Below are positions 45,877-53,826 of a DNA stretch of 64,000 nucleotides, piece by piece. This DNA is from Coxiellaceae bacterium. GTDB taxonomy: Bacteria; Pseudomonadota; Gammaproteobacteria; Coxiellales; Coxiellaceae. How positions within the stretch are numbered: the first letter of the stretch is position 1; each line of letters opens with the position of its first letter. Position numbers and translations under genes: made by a program. Below the pieces are notes generated by a model, which searched no databases, was not told where the DNA came from, and saw only the letters and a program-made list of their open reading frames with translations. The stretch spans positions 1 to 64,000 of the forward strand of contig JAUXWQ010000057.1 of NCBI GenBank assembly GCA_030680235.1, written 5' to 3'.

Positions 45877-47532
45877 CTTATTCTTTTTATGGCGCTTCAT
45901 CACAATCCATTGCTGCAGCACAGACGCGCAGTTATTCGTTAACCAGTACAGTACCAACCCCGCAGGGAACGTGCAGAAGAATATAGTGAATACGAGTGGC
46001 AAAAACATCATCATTTTTGCTTGCATTGGATCGGGTGGCGGCGGGCTCAATTTTTGCTGTAACAGCATACTCAAACCCATCAACACTGGCAGAATAAAAT
46101 AGGGGTCCATTACAGATAAATCATGAATCCATAAAATGAAGGGGGCTTGACGTAACTCAACACTTTCAATTAACACGTAATACAGTGCAATAAAAACCGG
46201 GATTTGAACCACCATTGGCAAACAACCACCCAACGGATTAATTTTTTCTTTGCGATATAAATCCATCATTGCTTTTGACATCGACTGCTTGTCATCACCA
46301 TGACGATCACGCAAGACTTTTATTTTTGGCTGCAAATCACGCGTTTTTGCCATCGATGCATAGCTTTTATTCGACAACCCGTAAAACGCTACTTTAATTA
46401 AAATAGTAACGGCAATAATCGACCAACCCCAGTTACCGATGTAATGGTGAATTTTGCTCATCAACCAAAATAAGAATTTAGAAATCGGCCACAACCAACC
46501 ATAATCAACCGTTAAATCTAAGCCTTTTGCAAGTGGTAGCAAGTTTTTCGCAATTTCAGGCCCCACATATAATGTGGCATTGAAGGTGGTATTTGCATTG
46601 GGTGCTAAAGCAATCGGTTGGCTTAAATAACCCAGAATGAAAATATTATTGGCACCATGCTCGCCATTACCAAATGAGCGCGAATAATAATGCAAAGTTT
46701 GATTGTGTTCTGGCACCCACGTGCTCAAGAAATACTGCTGTTGCATCGCAACCCAACCGTTTTGCACGTCGCGTGAAAAATCACTTTCACTCATGTCAGC
46801 AAAGGTTAATTTTTTGTAAGGCGTGCTGGGTGTTGAAACCGAAGCGCCATTGTAAGAACGCGATGCCATTGCCCCCGTTGCTGGAATATCACGTCGCGTA
46901 ATTTGATTGTAGATATTACCATTCCATGTTGTACCAGAATCATTCGTTAATTTCATCGCGGTTGCGATCGCATAACTGCCACGCGTAAACGTTAATGTTT
47001 TTTGAACAGCAATACCATTATTGGTTTTGCCATTTAAAGTTACCACCAATTGATTCTGACCATCAGCCAATGCGTATGTTGTTTGCGATGCATTGAACAT
47101 GACGGGTTGTGCAACCGTTTTTTCATTTGCAGTGCTTAATCCACTTTGCGCAACATACAAATTGTCATGATTGGCATTTAAAATTTGCACCGGTGTGTTT
47201 TTATCTTGCAATGAGACAGGATATTTCAACAATTTCAAATTCGCGACCGTACCACCACGCAAATTAATTTGCGCATCGATCACATCGGTTTTCACTGAAA
47301 TGAATTTGCTTTGCGCTGTTACCGCCACTGCATTTTTTGCGGTTGCTTGATAAGGCGATGCATTCGTGCCGCCATAGGACGCTGGTGCAAAATCAGAAGG
47401 ATGCGCGGAAGCTGCCACTTGCGCGGACGTTGCTGCAACTGCCGAAGCAGGATGATCAAGCGTCCATGCATGCCAAACCATGACACCCAAAATGGCCAAC
47501 ACGAAATACAATATCGTTCTTCTAGATTCCAT
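45874..47532 (-). CDS. yidC: Membrane protein insertase YidC
   Basis: YidC inserts and folds inner-membrane proteins. It has the N-terminal membrane anchor (RRTILYFVLAILGVMVWHAW), the large periplasmic domain of gammaproteobacterial YidC (to about residue 345), and the 60KD_IMP core with five segments, including WGWSIIAVTILIKVAFYGLS and GGCLPMVVQIPVFIALYYVL. 552 aa, close to E. coli (548). It is in the order rpmH-rnpA-yidD-yidC-mnmE. Confidence 0.97.
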   Translation of the reverse strand: MESRRTILYFVLAILGVMVWHAWTLDHPASAVAATSAQVAASAHPSDFAPASYGGTNASPYQATAKNAVAVTAQSKFISVKTDVIDAQINLRGGTVANLKLLKYPVSLQDKNTPVQILNANHDNLYVAQSGLSTANEKTVAQPVMFNASQTTYALADGQNQLVVTLNGKTNNGIAVQKTLTFTRGSYAIATAMKLTNDSGTTWNGNIYNQITRRDIPATGAMASRSYNGASVSTPSTPYKKLTFADMSESDFSRDVQNGWVAMQQQYFLSTWVPEHNQTLHYYSRSFGNGEHGANNIFILGYLSQPIALAPNANTTFNATLYVGPEIAKNLLPLAKGLDLTVDYGWLWPISKFLFWLMSKIHHYIGNWGWSIIAVTILIKVAFYGLSNKSYASMAKTRDLQPKIKVLRDRHGDDKQSMSKAMMDLYRKEKINPLGGCLPMVVQIPVFIALYYVLIESVELRQAPFILWIHDLSVMDPYFILPVLMGLSMLLQQKLSPPPPDPMQAKMMMFLPLVFTIFFCTFPAGLVLYWLTNNCASVLQQWIVMKRHKKNK

Positions 47533-47581
47533 AACATTTCCTCATCAAATACATCACTTGGATCGGCACTTCTACAAACAC

Positions 47582-47827
47582 TCAAGGCAGCGGATCAACA
47601 CCGCCCTTACAAAAAGGATGACAACGCACTAGTCGTCGCCCCGTTAAATAAAATGCTTTAAAAATTGAATAGGTTGAAAAAGCATCGATTGCGTATTGTG
47701 AACAGGTTGGATAAAAACGGCAATGATTACCTAAAACAGGGCTGATACAACAACGATAAATAGAAATCAACTGGAGACAGAACCATTGAATTGCGCGATG
47801 AGTTTTTCGAATAGCGATTCTATACAT
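47582..47827 (-). CDS. yidD: Membrane protein insertion efficiency factor YidD
   Basis: A small conserved protein that helps membrane protein insertion. [27 protein letters not shown] and GGVDPLP are the family's motifs; 81 aa is normal. Its start lies inside rnpA (61-base overlap), as often seen. Confidence 0.94.
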   Translation of the reverse strand: MYRIAIRKTHRAIQWFCLQLISIYRCCISPVLGNHCRFYPTCSQYAIDAFSTYSIFKAFYLTGRRLVRCHPFCKGGVDPLP

Positions 47828-48135
47828 GTCATCTGCTCTTCATCTGTCATGTTGTTTGTTGATGCGCGCAACAAGAAAACAACATCCACATTGGGCAAGG
47901 TTGATTGGTGCAGTCGAAAATAGTTGCGAATCTGGCGCTTGATGCGATTTCGTCGCACCGCCAATCGACAATGTCGCTTAGCAATCATCATACCTAATCG
48001 GCAGGTTGCATGATCCGATTGCTTAAAGCACAACGCAAAACAGGAAAACGACATGCGCTTTCCTGTCTTCATAATCATATCAAATTCTGCAGCACGCTTA
48101 ATGCGCTGCTTCGACAAAAAGGAAAAATTAAACAC
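47767..48135 (-). CDS. rnpA: Ribonuclease P protein component
   Basis: RnpA is the protein subunit of RNase [21 protein letters not shown] and [20 protein letters not shown] (RNR motif) are diagnostic. No ATG fits; the frame is open from a GTG at 48159 inside rpmH, but a GTG at 48135, overlapping the end of rpmH, gives the usual spacing to the conserved core (122 aa). The start remains uncertain. Confidence 0.92.
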   Translation of the reverse strand: MFNFSFLSKQRIKRAAEFDMIMKTGKRMSFSCFALCFKQSDHATCRLGMMIAKRHCRLAVRRNRIKRQIRNYFRLHQSTLPNVDVVFLLRASTNNMTDEEQMTCIESLFEKLIAQFNGSVSS

Positions 48136-48262
48136 TAACGCGTTTACGGCCTTTTGCACGACGACGATTCAATACAAGACGACCACCAACAGTTGCCATA
48201 CGCGCACGGAAGCCGTGTGTACGTTGACGATGTAATTTACCTGGCTGAAATGTTCTTTTCAT
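48128..48262 (-). CDS. rpmH: 50S ribosomal protein L34
   Basis: The 44-aa product [20 protein letters not shown] followed by [18 protein letters not shown] is unmistakable L34 (E. coli 46 aa). The ATG is at 48262 and the stop TAA at 48130-48128. It heads the minus-strand rnpA-yidD-yidC cluster. No oriC-like DnaA boxes were seen upstream, where the origin often lies in other gammaproteobacteria. Confidence 0.97.
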   Translation of the reverse strand: MKRTFQPGKLHRQRTHGFRARMATVGGRLVLNRRRAKGRKRVSV

Positions 48263-48743
48263 GGGAGTACTCTTTCAAAGTGTTCTAAAACGAAGGCCAT
48301 GGTAATGGACCCGTCTCAAGGTGTCAAATGGTTTGGCAGCAATATTGGCAGCAATTCCCCGTGAACAAAAAATTTTCATCTTTTGGCGCTGTGCTTTATT
48401 TTAAGCAATACTTGTATCAATCTGATTTTTTATTTCGAGCAATACAATATACGGCAGAAGAACAGGGAAAAGAAATGGCTTGCTATGTAGATCCTTCCTA
48501 TTTCAAGGTATTGGAAACGCTTTGAGATTGGCGTGGTCGCTGTCGCTTCCACTTCCATCGCCTCCATCTAGCATTGCTTAAAATAAAATGTTCAAGCGCG
48601 CTTAATTGCGCATTAAAACTGCCTATGCGTTTTGCAGCGATTCTGTACCAAGTGCCGTATAATGCATTTTTACTGCTGTTTCAGCTTCACTTTTGGGCAT
48701 GATATACGTGACTTCCCTGGTCAAAAAAAGGATACTACCTGGC
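48263..48743. other. Gap with rpmH upstream region, a MITE-end copy and a possible gene remnant
   Basis: 48351-48389 is a MITE-end copy. A 65-codon plus-strand frame from 48328 runs through it without a ribosome site and is not supported. On the minus strand, codons ending at 48623 read PKSEAETAVKMHYTALGTES, which has coding-like composition and might be the end of a decayed gene, but it cannot be identified. Confidence 0.5.
48351..48389. repeat. MITE-end copy
   Basis: CAATTCCCCGTGAACAAAAA and the next bases (AATTTTCATCTTTTGGCG) match the right end of the element at 27182 in inverse orientation. Confidence 0.75.
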
Positions 48744-49142
48744 ATGATGACACTAATCAAAAAAATACTGTCCGTAGAATACGCCTGCTTTGGCATAGTG
48801 GGCGGAACGAGTTTCATTATTGATACAGGCTTATTCACGCTATTACATCATGATGTGAGCTACGCGCTTGCTAGAATAATGTCCATTATGACAGCCATGA
48901 CTTTTAACTGGCTTGCAAATCGTACATTTACTTTTAATACCGGTAAAAAAATTACCCCGCATGAGCTTCTAAAATATATTGGAAGCAATGCTATTGGCGC
49001 ATCCATTAATTTCGGTGTTTTTTTGTCGCTCTGCAGCGCCAGTGTTTTTTTCAAAGCGTATTATTTAATTCCGCTTGTGTTAGCTACCTCTGTATCGATG
49101 ATATGGAATTTTACACTCGCCAAGTATTACATTTTTAGGTAG
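48744..49142 (+). CDS. GtrA-like family membrane protein
   Basis: GtrA-like proteins are small four-helix membrane proteins, often flippases for polyprenyl-linked sugars. The 132-aa chain has FGIVGGTSFIIDTGLFTLLH, RIMSIMTAMTFNWLANRTFT (the conserved N-W..N-R-F motif) and two further membrane helices ending WNFTLAKYYIFR, all characteristic. Start ATG 48744 (or the next ATG) is chosen; upstream codons are open but do not resemble the family. No glycosyltransferase neighbour is present. hemA follows after 2 bases. Confidence 0.85.
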   Translation: MMTLIKKILSVEYACFGIVGGTSFIIDTGLFTLLHHDVSYALARIMSIMTAMTFNWLANRTFTFNTGKKITPHELLKYIGSNAIGASINFGVFLSLCSASVFFKAYYLIPLVLATSVSMIWNFTLAKYYIFR

Positions 49143-49144
49143 TC

Positions 49145-50386
49145 ATGTTACATATTTTTGGCATTAATCATCACACCACACCTCTCAATATCCGTGAGCG
49201 GGTAAGCTTTACTCCACAACAACTGCCCACCGCATTAAAATCATTGTTAAACGATCCACATATACAAGAAGCTATGATTTTATCTACCTGTAATCGCACA
49301 GAAATTTACACCAACAATATTCCATCAAGCATTATTCCATCATGGCTACTTGCAGAAAAATCTATTAGTGACATTGATTTAAATGTATTTTCCTATTCGC
49401 ATCACAATAATGATGCTGTTATGCATTTGATGCGCGTTGCTTGTGGATTAAATTCCATGATTATCGGCGAACCTCAAGTACTTGGCCAATTAAAAGAAGC
49501 TTATTTCACAGCAGAAAATAATGGCGCTATTGGCACTCTCTTTAAACAATTATTTCCAACCGTATTTGCAACCAGTAAATATGTGCGCACGAATACAAAC
49601 ATTGGTGTGCATTCTGTGTCATTGGCTTACACGATTACACAATTGGCAAAAACAATTTTTACAGATTTAACAAAGCAACGTGTTTTATTTGTTGGCGCTG
49701 GCGAAACCATTGAATTAATCGCAAAACACTTTCAAAGCCAATCTATTCAAGAAATGGCTATCGCAAATCGCTCTATTGAAAAATCAAAACGTATTGCAAC
49801 AGACGTGAATGCACATGCTATTCCCATGCGAGAAATTCCATCTGCTTTAAAAAATACAGATATTGTTATTACAGCAACAGCCAGTCAATTACCCATTTTA
49901 GGAAAAGGCATGATTGAAAGTGCCCTATTTTCCAGGAAAAATAATCCCTTGTTATTAATTGATTTAGCCGTGCCACGCGATATTGAACCGGAAGCTGCAG
50001 GTTTAGACAATGTGCATCTTTATAATATTGACGATCTGCAAAAAATTATCACCGAAAATATCGATAATCGACAAACTGCAGCAGAAGAAGCCGAAAGCAT
50101 TATACAATCTCATGCTGAATTATTTGAAAAAAAGATGCGTGTTTTTCAAATGCGTCATGTAATTACACAATATCGTGATCGCTTGGAAAAAATTCGTGAA
50201 GCGGAATATCAAAAAGCCTTACGTCAATTAGAACGCGGTATTGACCCACATCTTGTAATTGAAGAATTTGGCACACAATTAATTAACAAAATTATGCACC
50301 ATCCCACAATGAAAATTCGAGAAGCAGCCGCAGGGGATCAATGCATTGCACTGCAGCAAATTAAAGCATTTTTTGAAACAGCGTAA
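49145..50386 (+). CDS. hemA: Glutamyl-tRNA reductase HemA
   Basis: HemA makes glutamate semialdehyde from Glu-tRNA, the first step of heme synthesis. The catalytic Cys is in ILSTCNRTEIY (C49), with GINHHTTPLNIRERVSF, IGEPQVLGQLKEAY and the NADPH domain VLFVGAGETIELIAKHF. 413 aa is normal. The prfA/prmC neighbours common elsewhere are absent. Confidence 0.96.
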   Translation: MLHIFGINHHTTPLNIRERVSFTPQQLPTALKSLLNDPHIQEAMILSTCNRTEIYTNNIPSSIIPSWLLAEKSISDIDLNVFSYSHHNNDAVMHLMRVACGLNSMIIGEPQVLGQLKEAYFTAENNGAIGTLFKQLFPTVFATSKYVRTNTNIGVHSVSLAYTITQLAKTIFTDLTKQRVLFVGAGETIELIAKHFQSQSIQEMAIANRSIEKSKRIATDVNAHAIPMREIPSALKNTDIVITATASQLPILGKGMIESALFSRKNNPLLLIDLAVPRDIEPEAAGLDNVHLYNIDDLQKIITENIDNRQTAAEEAESIIQSHAELFEKKMRVFQMRHVITQYRDRLEKIREAEYQKALRQLERGIDPHLVIEEFGTQLINKIMHHPTMKIREAAAGDQCIALQQIKAFFETA

Positions 50387-50517
50387 TACTGTTACACCTC
50401 AGATTTATGCGGGCATGCTTGTTATTGTTTATAAGATATGGAAATATCTAGCCATGCACATTGATTGAGCGCACGCATTTTATAAGGTGCAAAATTTCTA
50501 ACCAAAGGGAATTGGCT

Positions 50518-51822
50518 ATGATGCGACATGAACCGAATGATATTTCGTCTTCTGATCACACAACTTCCTACTTACCCCATTTTACTGCCACAAATTTTTC
50601 AGCCCTCTCTAAAAATGAATACATGCGATACTGCCCAAGCAGTGATATTACTGGGCATGTGGTTATCTCAAAAGACAATGGCTTTGCCATGCAATACAAA
50701 CTTCCCGATGGTGACAGTGAATCTCCTTTTGCTGTCGATGTCAGTGACTTAGCACACATTGCGCTCCTTGAAGGCAAAGCCGTGGTCACTGGAAAATATG
50801 GGGAATCTCAACTTGTTTCGAGGAGATCCTATCCTTTTTCCATTCAAGTCGATGGTAAAGATCCCGCTTATTATGAGTATTACCCCTTATCGCCGACAAA
50901 AAATGCTTTAACAAGAGAAGAACGTCCCATTCTTTATGATGCCGGTTCAATTGAACGTGCCAATAATACAGATGCAGCACGTGAAAAATTTCGCGCCACA
51001 CCAAAAAAAATAAAAGAAGGTGCTTGGCTTGTTATTAACAATACAGATGTCCCGCTACGCATGATATCTCGTCGTACGCCTGATCAAAATACGGTAATGG
51101 GATTACATCATGCCGAAAAAATGCCCCCGCAAGAAAGACGTGGTCGCAAATACCGTTCTGCAAAAGAAGAAGTGACAGAATCGCTAGAAGAAAATAGCAC
51201 TTATTTTTCAGCCGAAATGGTGACCGCTCTCACAAAAATGGCCAATGCGCCCTTCAGATACGCTGACGCAAAAGACCCTAATTATTTTCCAATGGAAAAA
51301 CAATCGTATCCAGAATGGTTGCATCGAGAAAGCCATAATTTACATCCTATGGATAAAGATCCACAACGCGCTGATAATTTAGGTGCCGCAGAAATGCGGC
51401 ACAACACCGCAATGATGCTGGGTGAGCGCACCCTACAATTTTTTGCCTTACACACGCCTTCTTCAAAAAATAGATTAAGAGGTCGATTTGAAATGTTGTT
51501 AAATACAGAGGTGATCAATTGGATATCACTTCTGACTTGCACGCAAATAGGCCCGATAACAGTCACGCTAAGACAAGAAATCGATCCTTTTCCAAAATAC
51601 CCCCAAGATGCAAAGCCCAGTGATTTAGCAGCATTTATAGGGATTTTGCACTGCATGATGCAAAATATTCCACCAACGTCACAACAAAACGTAACGCGCG
51701 GTGCGTATGCACCAAGCATTCAGCGTCATCGTTTCGTAAGAAATACTGCGCCACCACTGTTATTAATGGACGATAGCAGCGAAGATGACGATCCGAAACC
51801 AGCGCAATTCACCAAAAGATGA
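50518..51822 (+). CDS. Unrecognised 434-aa protein, effector candidate
   Basis: No family recognised. AAAGGGA eight bases before the ATG at 50518 supports this start over an upstream TTG. The N-terminal half looks beta-rich (HVVISKDNGFAMQYKLPDGD, GKYGESQLVSRRSYPFSIQV), the middle is charged and helical, and the C-terminus is acidic (LLLMDDSSEDDDPKP). No signal peptide. The last codons (TKR and TGA) come from a MITE-end copy, so the original C-terminus may be lost. It lies between hemA and sbcB, as an insertion. Confidence 0.65.
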   Translation: MMRHEPNDISSSDHTTSYLPHFTATNFSALSKNEYMRYCPSSDITGHVVISKDNGFAMQYKLPDGDSESPFAVDVSDLAHIALLEGKAVVTGKYGESQLVSRRSYPFSIQVDGKDPAYYEYYPLSPTKNALTREERPILYDAGSIERANNTDAAREKFRATPKKIKEGAWLVINNTDVPLRMISRRTPDQNTVMGLHHAEKMPPQERRGRKYRSAKEEVTESLEENSTYFSAEMVTALTKMANAPFRYADAKDPNYFPMEKQSYPEWLHRESHNLHPMDKDPQRADNLGAAEMRHNTAMMLGERTLQFFALHTPSSKNRLRGRFEMLLNTEVINWISLLTCTQIGPITVTLRQEIDPFPKYPQDAKPSDLAAFIGILHCMMQNIPPTSQQNVTRGAYAPSIQRHRFVRNTAPPLLLMDDSSEDDDPKPAQFTKR

Positions 51823-51847
51823 AAATTTTTTATTCACGGGGAATTGC
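51811..51847. repeat. MITE-end copy overlapping a gene stop
   Basis: CACCAAAAGATGAAAATTTT (51810-51829) through GGGGAATTGC is the inverse of the copies at 33852 and 48351. The stop codon of the 434-aa gene (51820-51822) lies within it. Confidence 0.75.
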
Positions 51848-51879
51848 GGCTGAAACCATAAAATTAATAAGGGACCCTA

Positions 51880-53565
51880 ATGCGACTAGATAATCCACTG
51901 CCACCAACCACCTATTTATTTTATGATTTGGAAACATCTGGTCTGTCACCTGCTTTTGATCAAATACTGCAGTTTGCGGCCGTGCGTCTTGATCAAAACT
52001 TTGAAGAGCTTGAACGACACAATATTCGCGTCCAATTGAGTGAAGACACTATTCCAAGCCCACAAGCTTTGGTCGTTAATCGCACATCAGTCGCTATGTT
52101 TCATGAGGGCGTTTCGGAATATGATGCTATTCAAAAAATTTATGACCTGATGAATACGCCCGGCACAATAAGTGTTGGCTATAACTCTCTCAGTTTTGAC
52201 GATGAATTTCTTCGCTTCTCATTTTTTAAGCATTTATTACCACCCTACCGTCATCAATATGCGAATCATTGCGCTCGCATGGATATTTTTCCAATCGTGT
52301 TGTTGGCTTTTCAAATTCGCCGCGATTTATTGGAATGGCCTATAAAAGACGGGAAACATTCTTTTAAGCTTGAGTATCTTGCCAGAGCAAATAATTGCAA
52401 CACTGGCGCATCACACGATGCCCTAATCGATGTGCTGGATACTATCGCATTAGCCAAGCTACTCCGCCAAGATGCGCTCTTCTGGGAAGAAGCAACTACT
52501 TTTTTTAATAAAAAGAAAGATAAAGAAATTTTTGAAAATAATGCGAGTACTTTTACGATTGGTACTGCCACACACTCGCTGAGTATTTTGCTTGAAAAAC
52601 AACCCAACATGCCACCCATACCTGCCTTATGTTTAGGTACCCATAAACATTATGAAAACCAAACACGATGGTTAAGATTGGATGAAAACGATTTTGCAGC
52701 CCTTCCAGCTAACACCTTAGGAAAACAAGTAAAATCATTGCGTAAAAAATGGGGCGAACCGCCTTTTTTATTTTCCAATCATGATGCACGTTTATTGGGC
52801 CAATTAAGCCCACATCAAATAGAACGTGTTGAAGCCAACTTACGCTTTCTTCAAGAAAATTCCGCTTTATTTTCGGCCCTAAAGGAAGAAAAGCTAAATG
52901 AAGCCTATCCTGATAACCGACACTATGATGCGAATGCCGCCTTATATAAATTACAATTTGCGAAAAAAAATGAAGAGGAGGAGAAAAAACGAGAACAAGT
53001 AACAGAACATTTATGCAGAAGTTTTCACTTGCTCGATAATTCCCGAAAGCATGAAGTAGTTCGTAAGCTTGCCTCTGTTAATCCTATTTATCAAACACTT
53101 GCGATCCGTATCATGGGACGATACATGCCCTCCCGCTTATCTCCAGAAGATAGATTAACGTATCAGATGTATTTGGCCCACGTATTTTATAACAGTACCG
53201 ACTCTCTCATTCTTGATCATCGAGACCAAGCGAAATTATCTTTGCCAGAGGCAATGTCAGCAACAGAAAAATTATTACTGGCTGCAAAAACACCTGAAGA
53301 ACAACAGTTTTTGACTGAGTTAAAAATGTGGTATTTCAGTCGTGTCAACCAATACAAAATGCCCGTGATGACACATGGGGAAATGGGTACGCAAACAGAA
53401 ACAGACTGTGATGAAAATGCCTCAAGAAAAAGACCCCGTGATGAAGCCGTCAATCCAGCACACTATGACGCATCGCTTTTTTCTACTGCCGCGCCAAATA
53501 TAGCAATGGTGACGAGAGAGACTTCTTTGCAGCAACCGGATGTCAAACACGCAATGGCGCCATAA
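51880..53565 (+). CDS. sbcB: Exodeoxyribonuclease I
   Basis: ExoI degrades single-stranded DNA 3'-5' in repair and recombination. The DEDDh site is visible: FYDLETSG (D16, E18), VGYNSLSFDDEFLR, and SHDALIDVLDTIALAK; KLEYLARANN is typical of ExoI. The middle (NEAYPDNRHYDANAALYKLQ) resembles the exonuclease C-terminal domain. At 561 aa it exceeds E. coli ExoI (475) by a Lys/Glu-rich insert and a tail of about 80 residues after KMWYFSRVNQYK with no known similarity. AAGGGA precedes the ATG. Confidence 0.9.
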   Translation: MRLDNPLPPTTYLFYDLETSGLSPAFDQILQFAAVRLDQNFEELERHNIRVQLSEDTIPSPQALVVNRTSVAMFHEGVSEYDAIQKIYDLMNTPGTISVGYNSLSFDDEFLRFSFFKHLLPPYRHQYANHCARMDIFPIVLLAFQIRRDLLEWPIKDGKHSFKLEYLARANNCNTGASHDALIDVLDTIALAKLLRQDALFWEEATTFFNKKKDKEIFENNASTFTIGTATHSLSILLEKQPNMPPIPALCLGTHKHYENQTRWLRLDENDFAALPANTLGKQVKSLRKKWGEPPFLFSNHDARLLGQLSPHQIERVEANLRFLQENSALFSALKEEKLNEAYPDNRHYDANAALYKLQFAKKNEEEEKKREQVTEHLCRSFHLLDNSRKHEVVRKLASVNPIYQTLAIRIMGRYMPSRLSPEDRLTYQMYLAHVFYNSTDSLILDHRDQAKLSLPEAMSATEKLLLAAKTPEEQQFLTELKMWYFSRVNQYKMPVMTHGEMGTQTETDCDENASRKRPRDEAVNPAHYDASLFSTAAPNIAMVTRETSLQQPDVKHAMAP

Positions 53566-53611
53566 CTTAAGCGTTTTACAGAGACGTCATTGCCTGTTGC
53601 ATTAAGTGCTC

Positions 53612-53700
53612 TGATGCGAGCGCGAGTGTAACGAGTGTTTGCAGGAAATTGAGGGCTATTGACCCTGAAAATCGCTTGCTACGCGCGCGGCTCGCATCAA
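53612..53700. repeat. REP-like hairpin element between sbcB and the 1967-aa gene
   Basis: Arms starting TGATGCGAGCGCGAGTGTAA and ending GGCTCGCATCAA are inverse with several mismatches, with an inner stem GGGCTATTGACCCT. Both REP core variants are mixed here. Confidence 0.75.
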
Positions 53701-53712
53701 AAACTACGGTTA

Positions 53713-53732
53713 ATTAATGTGTTCTTAATGTG
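53713..53732 (+). promoter_or_regulatory. PmrA-box-like tandem site upstream of the 1967-aa gene
   Basis: ATTAATGTG (53713-53721), TT, CTTAATGTG (53724-53732): two half-sites repeating every 11 bases, identical at eight of nine positions. The published consensus for Legionella and Coxiella is CTTAATATT-NN-CTTAATATT. The site lies 94 bases before the start codon. Confidence 0.55.
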
Positions 53733-53826
53733 AAAGGCCTAATATTTATTTAAATATGGTCCATAATTAGTACAGGTTTCAGTTAATTTTTAACAAAAGC
53801 CCACTAACAGCACTTTGCGAGAAAAT

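Noticed and set aside
48328-48525. 65-codon plus-strand frame through a MITE-end copy
   Set aside because: No ribosome site; the frame continues through repeat sequence and has no recognisable homology.
48623-48740. Minus-strand frame ending PKSEAETAVKMHYTALGTES
   Set aside because: Composition looks coding, possibly an ACT-type end of a lost gene, but no family can be named and the frame overlaps the GtrA-like gene start.
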